64,000 nucleotides of DNA from Rhodanobacter sp. T12-5 (GCF_008329435.1 NZ_NPKN01000003.1:292572-356571); one strand, 5' to 3'; counted from the stretch's first letter, positions 30,980 through 40,250 are shown. Numbers and translations: made by a program. Notes: generated by a model not told the origin, from the letters alone.

Positions 30980-32731
30980 TCAGCTTTCGCTGCCGCGCCT
31001 CTCCACGACGTGCAGGTGCGGCGCCGTTGATGTCAGCAGTTTGGTGTCGCCGTACATGCAGACCTGGTTGCGGCCGTTGAGCTTGGCGTTGTACATCGCC
31101 TGATCGGCGCGTTCGATCAGCGACTCCAGGCTGTCGCCCTGCTGACGCATGGCGACTCCGATGCTGATGCTGAGCAGCAGCGAGTCGCCATTGGCGGGAA
31201 TCTCCAGCCGATGCACCCGGCGGCACAGGCGGGTCGCCACGTGCATGGCCTGCTCGGCCATGGTGGCGTCCAGCAGCGCGACGAACTCTTCGCCGCCATA
31301 TCGCCCCAGCAGATCCGCGGGACGAAGTTCGGCCACCAGGGCCCGGGCCACCGCGACCAGTGCACGGTCGCCGGTATTGTGACCCTGGCGGTCGTTCAGC
31401 AGCTTGAAATGGTCCAGATCGAGAAACAGCAATGCCATCGACCGGGCGGGATCGCCGGCCATCGCGGCGCCGGCACGTTCGCCCCAGGCGCGCCGGTTGA
31501 GCACCTCGGTCAGCGCGTCGTAGTCGGCCAGCCCTCGCACGACATCGCGATCCAGCCGCAGACGCAGCGCACGATCGGCCAGTCCCAGCGACAGCACGAC
31601 GGCTTCGAACGCGCCACCGGCAAGGCTGGCATCGTTGAGCCAGTCCAGTTGCGGCAACGCGCCGTTGACCTGGGCGCTGGTCATCGCGGTGAGCAGCAGC
31701 AGCGGTGTCCAGCCGGCCAGGAAAAACCACGCCTGACGCGATCCGCGTGCCGCGGCCACGATCGCGGCGATGAGCAACAGCGCCGCGCCGATCATCAACA
31801 GCGGGTTGAGCAGCACCTGCGCGACCTCGACCAGCAAGGGAACGTGGCTGCAGCGCATCAGCACCAACTGGATCATGCCGACCGCCAGCGCGATGATCGG
31901 CACCCGCAACAGGCGTGCGTAACGCTGCAGTTCGCAGAAACGCATCATGAACATCGACGCGAACGCCACCGACAACGCGATCGCCACCGTGCCGGCCAGC
32001 ATCGCCGTTCCGGCCATCCATTCCCACTCCAGCGGGTGAAACAGGAATCCGGTCTGGATGCCCTGGATCAGCGTGTAGCAGAGGATGTAACCGCCGTACC
32101 AGGCATAAGTGACATCGCGCAGCATCCATGCAAAGCACAGTGCCATCAGCACCATCGCCAGCATCACGGCAAAAGATGCGCTCGCAAATACCAGCCATTG
32201 CGCGTCCTGTTGCGCGTAGGCGCTCCATGGCTGCAACTGGAATCGCACCGGCGCGCTCAAATTGGTCGACGGCTCGAACTTGAGCAGGATCGGCGCCGAT
32301 GCCGCCTGCGTGGCCGGCACGCGCCAGGCCAGCCGGCCATGACCATGTTCGGGTTCGCTGAAATCGTCCAGCGCCAGCGATTGCTTCCCGTCCGACCCGT
32401 ATACCGTGACCGTGCCCAGTGTCGGCGGGTAAATGGTCAGTACGCGCTCGTCGTTGTTCCACGGTGGCTGTGGCGCGAGCACCACCCAGCTTCCCAGGCG
32501 AGCGTTCGGAAACCGCTGCAGCAAGGACGGATCGAAGCTCTTCAGCAGTCCACTGTGATATTCGTCCAGCACGATTTGCGGTGTGTCGCTGGCACTGACC
32601 TCACGCCACGCGCCATTGAGGGGCGTGGCTGCCCGGGCGGCACCCAGCGCGAGGCACAGCAAGCCGAACACAAAGCCGACCCGTGACCGCCAGTGGCAGC
32701 CTGATGCCGGTATCGTGATCCGCATCTGCAT
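30980..32731 (-). CDS. Membrane diguanylate cyclase (7TM-DISM sensor plus GGDEF)
   Basis: The 583-residue protein has a signal peptide (RVGFVFGLLCLALGAARA). A periplasmic jelly-roll-like 7TMR-DISMED2-type region follows at about 25-165, then seven hydrophobic segments at about 170-395, and a GGDEF domain at about 420-560. The active-site loop is GRYGGEEF (479-483) and the inhibitory I-site RPAD (470-473) is intact, so it should make cyclic di-GMP and be feedback-inhibited. The periplasmic domain suggests sensing of a carbohydrate or other small ligand. The ATG at 32731 has GGGAG upstream and leads into the signal peptide; longer in-frame starts do not. It is convergent with the E1 gene, with 6 bp between stops. 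Confidence 0.9.
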   Translation of the reverse strand: MQMRITIPASGCHWRSRVGFVFGLLCLALGAARAATPLNGAWREVSASDTPQIVLDEYHSGLLKSFDPSLLQRFPNARLGSWVVLAPQPPWNNDERVLTIYPPTLGTVTVYGSDGKQSLALDDFSEPEHGHGRLAWRVPATQAASAPILLKFEPSTNLSAPVRFQLQPWSAYAQQDAQWLVFASASFAVMLAMVLMALCFAWMLRDVTYAWYGGYILCYTLIQGIQTGFLFHPLEWEWMAGTAMLAGTVAIALSVAFASMFMMRFCELQRYARLLRVPIIALAVGMIQLVLMRCSHVPLLVEVAQVLLNPLLMIGAALLLIAAIVAAARGSRQAWFFLAGWTPLLLLTAMTSAQVNGALPQLDWLNDASLAGGAFEAVVLSLGLADRALRLRLDRDVVRGLADYDALTEVLNRRAWGERAGAAMAGDPARSMALLFLDLDHFKLLNDRQGHNTGDRALVAVARALVAELRPADLLGRYGGEEFVALLDATMAEQAMHVATRLCRRVHRLEIPANGDSLLLSISIGVAMRQQGDSLESLIERADQAMYNAKLNGRNQVCMYGDTKLLTSTAPHLHVVERRGSES

Positions 32732-33280
32732 CCGCGTCTCCCGGTTCTGCGAGAGTTTGCGGGTAACGGCGAACGTTGGATTCGTCGTCACCCCTGGCCG
32801 CCACACGCCACCCTGCGGCGCTGCAGTATGCAGGCCGCCCGACTGTCTGCTTGCTTGCCGGCATCGGACCATTCAGTGACCGTGGTCGCGCGCCTGCCCT
32901 TCCCGATTCGCTCATTATGCCAATGGATCGAACGGTCGGCATGTGAAGCCGCACCGCTCCTGACCGGTCCCCAAGCAGGAGCCGTGCCAGCATCGATGGC
33001 GCGCATTCCCCCACACCGGGGACTGACGGCCCCGGCGGCACAACCGATCGGGTTCAAGATGGACGCGCAACGGCACAAGGTGCGTCCGCATTACCTGGCG
33101 GCAGCGCACGCTGCTCCGGAAACATCCTCGGTCGTCATTCCGGCGAAGGCCGGAATCGCACTTTCCGTGGTGCAACCGGATGCCGTCCCGCGAAAGTGCG
33201 ACGACTCGTTTCGTTCTTGAAAGCCGATGACCAGCTTCGCTGCCGAACGGCTTTTCCGGCCCTGGCCGGAATGACGAGCC
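32732..33280. other. Intergenic region between the GGDEF gene and mfd
   Basis: These 549 bases hold no recognised gene. The half beside mfd is taken up by the composite inverted repeat at 33132-33276; the other half should contain the promoter of the GGDEF gene, but no clear box is visible. Confidence 0.4.
33132..33276. repeat. Composite inverted-repeat element at the 3' end of mfd
   Basis: Two outer arms of about 24 bp (33132-33155 and 33253-33276) are inverted near-copies starting TCGTCATTCCGGC and differing only in a central triplet. Each arm is itself a small palindrome (TTCCGGC...GCCGGAA). Between them lies a second pair, GCACTTTC (33158-33165) and GAAAGTGC (33192-33199). The element ends 4 bp from the mfd stop codon. 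The CATTCCGGCGAAGGCCGGAA type is a familiar dispersed repeat in proteobacteria, and the arrangement resembles a MITE. Confidence 0.65.
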
Positions 33281-36200
33281 TCAAGTTCGGTGCAGTGGGC
33301 GAGCGCCGAGCAGCACCAGCACTTCCTGTGCGCTGCGGATACGTTCGCTGGCGCCAGGCAGGTCGAGGATCACTTTCAGCTTGTCCTGGCCATCCAGCTT
33401 GTACACGCGCGGCAGTTGCTGGATCAGCTTGATGATGGCCATAGGATCGACCTCGGGTTTTTCCCGGAACACGATGCGGCCGCCGTTGGCGCCGAAGTCC
33501 AGCTTGCGGATGCCGAGCGGGGTGGCCATCTGTTTCAGGCTGGCCACCGCAAAGAGCTGCTTGGTGCTGTCCGGAAGCAGGCCGAACCTGTCGATCATCT
33601 CCACCTGGAGGTCGCGCAGCTCATCCTCGCTGCGCGCGCTGGCGATGCGCTTGTACAGGGTCAGTCGCGCGTGCACGTCGCCGAGGTAATCGTCGGGAAT
33701 CAGCGCGGGCAGGTGCAGCTCGACTTCGGTTTCGTGTTCGCTGCTGAGGTCGAAGTCCGGCACCTTGCCCGATTTCAGTGCGCGCACGGCGCGGTCCAGC
33801 AGCTCGGTATACAGGCCGAAGCCGATCTCCTGGATCTGGCCGGATTGTTCGTCGCCGAGCAATTCGCCGGCACCGCGGATTTCCAGGTCGTGGGTGGCCA
33901 GGGTGAAGCCGGCGCCGAGCTCTTCCAGCGAGGCGAGTGCTTCGAGGCGTTTCTGTGCATCGGCGGTGATCGACTTGCGATCGGGCACGACGAGATAGGC
34001 GTAGGCGCGGTGATGCGAGCGGCCGACGCGGCCGCGAAGCTGATGCAGCTGCGCCAGGCCGAAACGGTCGGCGCGGTTGATGATGATGGTGTTCGCTGAA
34101 GGTATGTCGATGCCGGTTTCAATGATCGTGGTGCACACCAGCACGTTGAAGCGCTGGCGATGGAAGTCCGCCATCACGCCTTCCAGCTCGCGCTCCGGCA
34201 TCTGGCCGTGGGCAATGCGGATGCGTGCCTCGGGCACCAGCTCTTCGAGTTCGCGCACGGTGCGTTCGATGCTCTGTACTTCGTTGTGCAGGAAGTACAC
34301 CTGGCCGCCGCGCGACAACTCGCGTTGCAGCGCTTCGCGGATCGTCGCCGGATCCCACGCCGAGATGAACGTGCGCACGGCCGAGCGATGCGCCGGCGGC
34401 GTGGCGATCAGCGAGAGGTCGCGCAGGCCGGCCATCGCCATGTTCAATGTGCGCGGGATCGGCGTGGCGGTCATCGTCAGCAGGTCGACCTCGGCGCGCA
34501 GCTTCTTCAGCTGCTCCTTCTGGCGTACGCCGAAGCGTTGCTCCTCGTCGACGATCACCAGGCCGAGGTTCTTGAACTTGATGTCCGGCTGCAGCAGCTT
34601 GTGCGTGCCGACGATCACGTCGATCTGGCCGTCGGCGAGACGCTTCAGCGCGTCGTTCACTTCCTTCGTGGATTTGAAGCGCGACAGCACGTCCACCCGC
34701 ACCGGCCAGTCGGCGAAGCGGTCGGCGAAATTGCGGTAATGCTGCTGGGCGAGCAGGGTGGTCGGCACCAGCACGGCGACCTGCTTGCCGGCGGTGGCGG
34801 TGGCGAACGCGGCGCGCAAAGCGACTTCCGTCTTGCCGAAGCCGACGTCGCCGCAGATCACGCGATCCATCGCGCGCGGCGCGGCCAGGTCGCCAAGCAC
34901 GGCCTCGATGGCGGTTTCCTGGTCGGGGGTTTCCTCGAACGGAAACGTGCTGCCGAATTCCTCCACCAGTTGACGATCGATCGGCATCGATTCTCCGCCG
35001 CGCGCCTCGCGCTGCGCGTAGATCGCCAGCAATTCGGCGGCCACGTCGCGCACTTTCTCGGCGGCCTTCTTGCGCGCTCGTTCCCACGCATCGCCACCGA
35101 GCGAATGCAGTGGTGCGAGCTCCGGCGCGGTGCCGCTGTAACGGCTGACCAGGCCCAGTTGCGACACCGGCACGTAAAGCTTGTCGCCCTTGGCGTATTC
35201 GATGGTGAGGAACTCGCCATCCATGCCGCCCACGTCCATCGAGACCAGCCCCTGGTAGCGGCCCACGCCATGATCGACATGCACGATCGGTGCGCCGAGG
35301 GTGAGCTCGGTGAGGTCGCGGATGATGCTTTCCGGATCGCGTGCCGTGCCGCGACGGCGCTTGCGGTCGCGCTCGCTGCGCACCCGCTCGCCGTAGAGTT
35401 CGCGCTCGGTGAGCAGGGTGATCGTCGGTTTGTCGAGCGCGAAACCCTGTTCCAGTCCGGCAATGGTTATCGCGAAGCGCGCAGATGCTTCTGTGGGAGC
35501 GGCTTCAGCCGCGATGCTCTTGCCCGCATGCGGCGACGCGGTCGCGGCTGAAGCCGCTCCCACAGGCGCTTGTGGCGGCAGAAATGCCGCCCAGCTCTCC
35601 ACGACTTGCGGTTTCAACCCGGCTGCCGCCAGCGTCTCGATCAGCGCCTCGCGTCGTCCCGCCGAATCCGCGGCGATCAGTACGCGCCCCGGATAGCTCG
35701 ACAGAAAATGACGCAGCGACGTGCCTGGCTCTTCGCCCTTGCGGTTGAGCGGCAATTCCGGTGCCGGCTGCGTGCCGGTGTCGATCGCATGTTCGTGGCC
35801 GGCGTCGACCACTTCCACCCGCAGCCGCTTGTTGAGCTGCTCGCGCAACTGTTCCGGCGGCAGGTAGAGTTCGGCCGGCGGCAGCACCGGGCGTTCGATG
35901 TCGTGCGCGCGCTGGTCGTAGCGTTCGGCGGTCTGCGTCCAGAACTGGTTGGCCGCCTCGCCGGCACCTTCACCGAGCACGAACAAGGCATCGTCGGCGA
36001 GGTAGTCGAACAGCGTGGCGGTCTCGCGGAAAAACAGCGGCAGGTAGTACTCGATGCCGCCGGGCGTGACGCCTTCCTTCATGTCCTGGTACAGCGGGCA
36101 GCGGCGCACGTCGATCGGGAAGCGCTCACGCAGGTTGCCGCGGAAATTCTTCGCGGCCTCTTCGGTCAACGGAAACTCGCGCGCAGGCAGCAGCTCGATC

Positions 36201-36829
36201 TTCTCCACTTGCTGCTGCGAGCGCTGGGTCTCCGGATCGAAGCTGCGGATCGATTCCACCTCGTCATCGAACAGCTCGATGCGGTACGGCTCGGCCGTGC
36301 CCATCGGAAAGATGTCGAGCAGCGAACCGCGCACGGCGAAATCTCCGGGTTCGGCCACCTGCGGCACATGGCGATACCCGGATGCTTCCAGCCGGCGTTG
36401 CTCGGCTGCCAGGTCGAGCTTCTGGCGTTTGGCCAGCACCAGCCCGGAACCGGTGATGTGCGCACGGGGCGCGATGCGTTGCATCAGCGTCGCCACAGGC
36501 ACCACCAGTACGCCGCGTTGCACACTCGGCAACTGGTACAGCGTGGCGATACGCTGCGAGACGATCTCCGGGTGCGGGCTGAACGCGTCGTAGGGCAGCG
36601 TTTCCCAATCCGGAAAATGCAGCACGGGCAGCCCACCGGCGAAGATATTCAACTCCGCCTCCAGCGCCTGCGCGCGCTGGCTGTCGCGTGTCACCGCCAC
36701 CAGCAGGCCCGCGTGCGTGCGCGCCGCCTCGGCGATCAGCAACGCCCGGCTGGAACCGTGGGGCGGCGTCCAGTAGCGGCGTTGCCTGGGTGTGGTCGGC
36801 AGGGGCGGGTGTTTGATCAGGCTGGACAT
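33281..36829 (-). CDS. mfd: Transcription-repair coupling factor Mfd
   Basis: The 1182-residue protein moves stalled RNA polymerase off lesions and recruits UvrA. The order is a UvrB-like N-terminal region (PDWETLPYDAFSPHPEIVSQR), the RNA polymerase-interacting domain (about 500-570, IVHVDHGVGRYQGLVSMDVGG), and the RecG-like translocase. The translocase has Walker A GDVGFGKTEVA, Walker B DEEQRFG, motifs MTATPIPRTL and GQMPERELEGVM, and LHQLRGRVGRS. The TRCF C-terminal domain follows. The ATG at 36829 (MSSLIKH) fits family N-termini better than 36856. Residues about 422-446 (APVGAASAATASPHAGKSIA and following) are encoded by a complete REP-like inverted pair kept in frame, an unusual insertion. 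Confidence 0.96.
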   Translation of the reverse strand: MSSLIKHPPLPTTPRQRRYWTPPHGSSRALLIAEAARTHAGLLVAVTRDSQRAQALEAELNIFAGGLPVLHFPDWETLPYDAFSPHPEIVSQRIATLYQLPSVQRGVLVVPVATLMQRIAPRAHITGSGLVLAKRQKLDLAAEQRRLEASGYRHVPQVAEPGDFAVRGSLLDIFPMGTAEPYRIELFDDEVESIRSFDPETQRSQQQVEKIELLPAREFPLTEEAAKNFRGNLRERFPIDVRRCPLYQDMKEGVTPGGIEYYLPLFFRETATLFDYLADDALFVLGEGAGEAANQFWTQTAERYDQRAHDIERPVLPPAELYLPPEQLREQLNKRLRVEVVDAGHEHAIDTGTQPAPELPLNRKGEEPGTSLRHFLSSYPGRVLIAADSAGRREALIETLAAAGLKPQVVESWAAFLPPQAPVGAASAATASPHAGKSIAAEAAPTEASARFAITIAGLEQGFALDKPTITLLTERELYGERVRSERDRKRRRGTARDPESIIRDLTELTLGAPIVHVDHGVGRYQGLVSMDVGGMDGEFLTIEYAKGDKLYVPVSQLGLVSRYSGTAPELAPLHSLGGDAWERARKKAAEKVRDVAAELLAIYAQREARGGESMPIDRQLVEEFGSTFPFEETPDQETAIEAVLGDLAAPRAMDRVICGDVGFGKTEVALRAAFATATAGKQVAVLVPTTLLAQQHYRNFADRFADWPVRVDVLSRFKSTKEVNDALKRLADGQIDVIVGTHKLLQPDIKFKNLGLVIVDEEQRFGVRQKEQLKKLRAEVDLLTMTATPIPRTLNMAMAGLRDLSLIATPPAHRSAVRTFISAWDPATIREALQRELSRGGQVYFLHNEVQSIERTVRELEELVPEARIRIAHGQMPERELEGVMADFHRQRFNVLVCTTIIETGIDIPSANTIIINRADRFGLAQLHQLRGRVGRSHHRAYAYLVVPDRKSITADAQKRLEALASLEELGAGFTLATHDLEIRGAGELLGDEQSGQIQEIGFGLYTELLDRAVRALKSGKVPDFDLSSEHETEVELHLPALIPDDYLGDVHARLTLYKRIASARSEDELRDLQVEMIDRFGLLPDSTKQLFAVASLKQMATPLGIRKLDFGANGGRIVFREKPEVDPMAIIKLIQQLPRVYKLDGQDKLKVILDLPGASERIRSAQEVLVLLGARPLHRT
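35492..35564. repeat. REP-like inverted pair inside the mfd coding sequence
   Basis: Perfect 23-bp inverted arms (35492-35514 and 35542-35564) begin TGTGGGAGCGGCTTCAGCC. The left unit continues GATGCTCTT. It matches the intergenic pair at 49942-50015 but here lies in frame within mfd, giving an Ala-rich loop. Confidence 0.9.
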
Positions 36830-36919
36830 AGGCGCGCGCGTTGAAGGCGCTGCCATCGAGCCGCGCCGGGGAAAGCGGGCAAGTGTAACGCGACGGCTCC
36901 GACAGGCTTCGTCGCCATC

Positions 36920-37006
36920 TGCAGGAACGCACCTTGTGCGCGATGCTCTAGCCGTTGATGGAAGGCGTGCAATGTCCGACGTTCGCGCACAGGGTGCGCT
37001 CCTGCA
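36920..37006. repeat. REP-like inverted pair (GCACC-TGTGC core)
   Basis: The units 36920-36941 and 36985-37006 are inverted copies with two mismatches, reading TGCAGGAACGCACCTTGTGC in the left unit. The left unit continues GATGCTC like the other REP families here. It separates mfd from the acetyltransferase gene. A single unit of the same type (GGGTGCGCTCCTGCAGG) follows the LAB_N gene near 2835. Confidence 0.75.
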
Positions 37007-37010
37007 AGGT

Positions 37011-37616
37011 CTAAAGCTTCAGCGTGATCTGCGCCGTGCCCGGTTCGTCGGGCATCATTCGCTGGGTGAAGCCAAGCTCGCGGCAGAGTTGCAGCATCGG
37101 CCGGTTCTCCAGCAGCACGTAGCCCCACAACTCGGCGAGCCCGCGGCGGCGGCAGTCGTCGACGAGCCGATTCATCAGCAAGGCGCCGAGGCCGCGGCGG
37201 CTCCAGTCCTGCTCCACCAGCACCGAGAACTCGGCGCTGTCGATAGCCTCGTCGACGTAGATCCGGCCCACGCCGCGCATCTCCGCCGGTTGCACCGATT
37301 CGTCCATCAGCACATAGGCGGTCTCGAGCGCGGGGTCGATGCGGCACAGCCGCTGCGCCATCGGCGCGGGCAGCTCGGACATCGCATGCAGGAAGCGGCG
37401 GCGGATGTCCTCCGGCGACAACCGGGTGAAGCAGCGCTGCATGGCGGCAATGTCACCAGGCTCGATCGCGCGCAGCACCAGTTCGCGGCCATCCTGCGTG
37501 CGCACCCGCTCACCGTCGGTCGACGGCACCACCTGCGGGTGGGCAAAACGCTCGCTGCTGCGCGGCGGCAACGAGGCGAAACGGGAGGGCGCAGCGAAGT
37601 CGATGGCAGGGATCAT
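37011..37616 (-). CDS. GNAT acetyltransferase related to the Pat C-terminal domain
   Basis: The 201-residue protein has a GNAT domain from about residue 45: LVLRAIEPGDIAAMQRCFTRLSPEDIRRRFLHAM, GVGRIYVDEAIDSAEFSVLVEQDWSRRGLGALLMNRLVDDCRRRG with the acetyl-CoA-binding RRGLGALL, and ENRPMLQLCRELGF. The RRRFL stretch is typical of the acetyltransferase part of protein lysine acetyltransferase Pat/YfiQ and its stand-alone relatives, so a protein or small-molecule lysine-like target is plausible. The start at 37616 lacks a strong ribosome site. The first 40 residues are low complexity and may be dispensable. It is divergent from the YjbR-type gene. Confidence 0.8.
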   Translation of the reverse strand: MIPAIDFAAPSRFASLPPRSSERFAHPQVVPSTDGERVRTQDGRELVLRAIEPGDIAAMQRCFTRLSPEDIRRRFLHAMSELPAPMAQRLCRIDPALETAYVLMDESVQPAEMRGVGRIYVDEAIDSAEFSVLVEQDWSRRGLGALLMNRLVDDCRRRGLAELWGYVLLENRPMLQLCRELGFTQRMMPDEPGTAQITLKL

Positions 37617-37808
37617 GGCAGTTCCATACTTTTGCGTATTGTGTGCATCGCAACATGAATTTGCAATGACGAATGCAGGCCCGTTCAGCATGCGCAGGGG
37701 CGGGGCGAGTGCGATGCCGCTGGAATCGTGCTGCGGTACGGAATGCCGCAGGCGGGGAAGACAGGCACGCGGCCAGCTCGGCACAATGCAGCACCCAAGG
37801 GACATCCC

Positions 37809-38210
37809 ATGAGCAAGAACAGGCGCCCCACCGGCATGTCGGTGACCCAGCTGGAAGCACTCTGCGGCGGTTGGCCAGGCGTCACCCGCGACATCAAATG
37901 GGGCGACAATCTGGTCTTCAGTGTTGCCGACAAGATGTTCGCGATGATCCACATGGATGGCCGGGAAGGCGGCCGCCTGGCATTCAAGGTGGCGGACGAA
38001 CGTTTCCTCGAGCTGACCGACCAGCCCGGCGTCATTCCCGCAGCGTATCTTGCGCGTGCGCGCTGGGTTTGCGTCACCGAGCCGTCGCGCTTCACCACGC
38101 TTGAACTGCAGGCGCTGCTGCTGGACGCCTATGCCACGGTGCGCACCAGGCTGGCGAGAAAACGGCAGGCCGAACTCGGCCCGCTGCCGACACTGAAGGA
38201 CAAACAATGA
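37809..38210 (+). CDS. MmcQ/YjbR-family protein
   Basis: The 133-residue protein has the YjbR fold pattern: LEALCGGWPGVTRDIKWGDNLVFSVADKMFAMIHM, then GRLAFKVADERFLELTDQPGVIPAAYLARARWVCV, ending with a helix and a basic tail. YjbR-like proteins have a CyaY-like fold with suspected DNA binding, but no proven function. The ATG at 37809 is the first that fits the family. Its TGA overlaps the next start (ATGATG), coupling it to the VOC gene downstream. Confidence 0.82.
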   Translation: MSKNRRPTGMSVTQLEALCGGWPGVTRDIKWGDNLVFSVADKMFAMIHMDGREGGRLAFKVADERFLELTDQPGVIPAAYLARARWVCVTEPSRFTTLELQALLLDAYATVRTRLARKRQAELGPLPTLKDKQ

Positions 38211-38599
38211 TGCAGTATCTGAGTGCACTGGCGCTGCTGGTTGCCGATTACGACGAGGCGATCGCCTGGTACACGGGCATCCTCGGCTTCGAGCTGATCG
38301 AAGACACCGAGATGGGTAACGACAAGCGCTGGGTATTGCTGGCGCCGCCTGGTTCCAGCGAAACGCGTCTGCTGCTGGCCAGGGCCAGGGGAGACGAACA
38401 GCTGTCACGCGTCGGCAACCAGACCGGCGGCCGCGTTTTTCTGTTGCTCCACACCGACGACTTCCAGCGCGACTGGCAGCGCATGCGTGCCGCCGGCGTG
38501 CATTTTCGCGAGGAACCGCGCCACGAGGCCTACGGCACGGTGGCGGTGTTCGAGGATCTGTATGGCAACGGCTGGGACCTGCTGCAGCCGGCCGGCTAG
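38207..38599 (+). CDS. VOC-superfamily protein (glyoxalase/bleomycin-resistance fold)
   Basis: The 130-residue protein has two beta-alpha-beta-beta-beta units: LALLVADYDEAIAWYTGILGFELIEDT and RVFLLLHTDDFQRDWQRMRAAGVHFREEP, with VAVFEDLYGNGWDLLQP at the end. The Glu of FEDLYGN and the His in HTDD are candidate metal ligands, but the first-unit His common in glyoxalase I is not evident. The substrate is unknown; such proteins include dioxygenases, isomerases and thiol-conjugate enzymes. It is translationally coupled to the YjbR-like gene. Confidence 0.85.
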   Translation: MMQYLSALALLVADYDEAIAWYTGILGFELIEDTEMGNDKRWVLLAPPGSSETRLLLARARGDEQLSRVGNQTGGRVFLLLHTDDFQRDWQRMRAAGVHFREEPRHEAYGTVAVFEDLYGNGWDLLQPAG

Positions 38600-38645
38600 G
38601 CGTGGCGCCAATGCGGCCGCAAGCAGCCGCACTGGCGCCGGTCGA

Positions 38646-39323
38646 TCAGCCGAGCATCTTCAACAGCGCCTGCGCGGCCGGGGCGGAGGAGGCCGGGTTC
38701 TGGCCGGTGATCAGCAGGCCGTCGGTCACCACGTATGGCTGCCAGTCGCCGGCCTTGCTGTAGCTGCCGCCGTTCTGCTTCAGCATGTCCTCGACCAGGA
38801 ACGGCACCACCTGGGTCAGGCCAACCGCCTCTTCTTCGGTATTGGTGAAGCCGGTGACCGACTTGCCTTGCACCAGGGCGTTGCCATCGGCCGACTTCAC
38901 ATGGCGCAGCACGCCCGGCGCGTGGCATACAGCGGCCACCGGCTTGCCTGCCGCCACGGTGGCTTCGATCAGCGCGATCGAAGTCGCGTCTTCGGCCAGG
39001 TCCCACAGCGGGCCGTGGCCGCCCGGATAGAACACGGCGTCGAAATCGGCGGCTTTCAAGTCCTGCAGTTTGTGCGTGCTGGCCAGTACGACTTGCGCTG
39101 CCTGATCATCCTTGAAACGACGCGTCGCGTCGGTCTGTGCCGACGGATCATCGCTCTTGGGATCAAGCGGCGGCTGCCCGCCATGCGGCGAGGCCACCGT
39201 GATCTGCGCGCCAGCGTCCTTGAACACGTAGTAGGGCGCGGCGAATTCCTCCAGCCAGAAACCGGTCTTCTGTCCGGTCTGGCCAAGCTGGTCATGCGAC
39301 GTGAGCACCATGAGAATTTTCAT
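38646..39323 (-). CDS. DJ-1/PfpI-family protein (Hsp31-like)
   Basis: The 225-residue protein has the DJ-1/PfpI core: MKILMVLTSHDQLGQTGQKTGFWLEEFAAPYYVFKDAGA, FDAVFYPGGHGPLWDL and the nucleophile elbow AVCHAPGVL with Cys133, His134 and Glu26 as the likely catalytic set. The overall pattern (GFWLEEF, DPKSDDPS, KSVTGFTNTEEEAVGL) is that of the Hsp31-like glyoxalase III/deglycase group, which converts methylglyoxal to lactate or acts as a holdase. It lies beside two VOC proteins, but on the other strand. Confidence 0.88.
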   Translation of the reverse strand: MKILMVLTSHDQLGQTGQKTGFWLEEFAAPYYVFKDAGAQITVASPHGGQPPLDPKSDDPSAQTDATRRFKDDQAAQVVLASTHKLQDLKAADFDAVFYPGGHGPLWDLAEDATSIALIEATVAAGKPVAAVCHAPGVLRHVKSADGNALVQGKSVTGFTNTEEEAVGLTQVVPFLVEDMLKQNGGSYSKAGDWQPYVVTDGLLITGQNPASSAPAAQALLKMLG

Positions 39324-39636
39324 GCGGGTTCCCGATTGATTGGTAGGAGCGATGGCGGATGCAGGCCTCCCGGTGACCCTGAGATGGGGATGGCGGAAGC
39401 GCAGGCCAAGTGGTCTGCAGCGAGTGGGTGTTCGTGCGTTGGACCGGGAGCTCGCTTGCGCAGGGCAAATGGCAAAGGCGTGCGCCGTGACGAATGTCCC
39501 CCGCGATCGATCACCGGGACCTAAGGCTGCGCCACCGTGCTGGCCCGGGTTTGGAGTAGACGATTCGCCGGTAGGCCATTACGCGCGGTAGGTCAGGTGA
39601 TCGAGCGCCGCGATGTCCGCCAGCAAGCGCCTGGCG
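39324..39636. other. Intergenic stretch upstream of the DJ-1 gene
   Basis: These 313 bases contain the presumed promoter of the DJ-1 gene and the 3' side of the DUF2058 gene. GGTAGGAGCGATGGCGG near 39341 may be a decayed REP unit. No gene or terminator is evident. Confidence 0.35.
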
Positions 39637-40182
39637 CTACCAGATCAAGTCATCCGGCACTTCGAACTGCTTGTAAAACTCATCGTCAGCGGCGTTGCCG
39701 CTGCCGGTTTCGGCGCGGCCGTGGTCGAGCACGATCATCGTTGCGTCGCGCTCGACCACCTTGTCGGCAGCGACCCGCGGCAGCAATTCGTAGCCCTGCC
39801 CATGGCGCACGATCACCAGCGTGCCGCCGGCGAGCTGGGCACGCAGGGCTTCGTTCACCAGCACGTCGCGGATCCTGTCGCCGTCGGTGAAACGGTAGGG
39901 GATCTCGCCTTCGCGCTTCACCTTGTGGGCTTCGACGATCTGCTGGATCTGCGCCCGCGCCTCGTTGGCCCGCGCCAGCGCATTGCGCTCGGCCGCGATG
40001 GCGCGATCGCGCTCCGCCTTCTCCGCCTGCAGCCGGCGCGCCTCCATCTCTTCGGCGCTCGGTGCCGCCGGTCCCTTGCCCTTGTGCTTTTTCGCTTGCT
40101 CGCGCACGACTTGCGCGGCCTTGGTCTTGTTGACCAGTCCGACCTTGAGCAGTTGTTCCTGCAGGGGATTGCGCATGGGCAT
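39637..40182 (-). CDS. DUF2058-family protein (YaiL-like)
   Basis: The 181-residue protein matches the DUF2058/YaiL layout: NPLQEQLLKVGLVNKTKA at the N-terminus, a highly charged coiled-coil stretch (about 25-90, rich in Lys, Glu, Ala and Arg), and a C-terminal globular part (IPYRFTDGDRIRDVLVNEALRAQLAGGTLVIVRHG, ending PDDLIW). It is called a nucleoprotein/polynucleotide-associated enzyme in databases without strong evidence. The start could be 40182 or the ATG two codons later. The gene follows the CDF transporter by 68 bp on the same strand and may share its transcript. Confidence 0.85.
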   Translation of the reverse strand: MPMRNPLQEQLLKVGLVNKTKAAQVVREQAKKHKGKGPAAPSAEEMEARRLQAEKAERDRAIAAERNALARANEARAQIQQIVEAHKVKREGEIPYRFTDGDRIRDVLVNEALRAQLAGGTLVIVRHGQGYELLPRVAADKVVERDATMIVLDHGRAETGSGNAADDEFYKQFEVPDDLIW

Positions 40183-40250
40183 GGACGAGAGGCCGGGCGG
40201 AGTGTCGGTTCGGGATTGTAGCGCGGGCCTGCAAAGCCGACCGTTATGGA

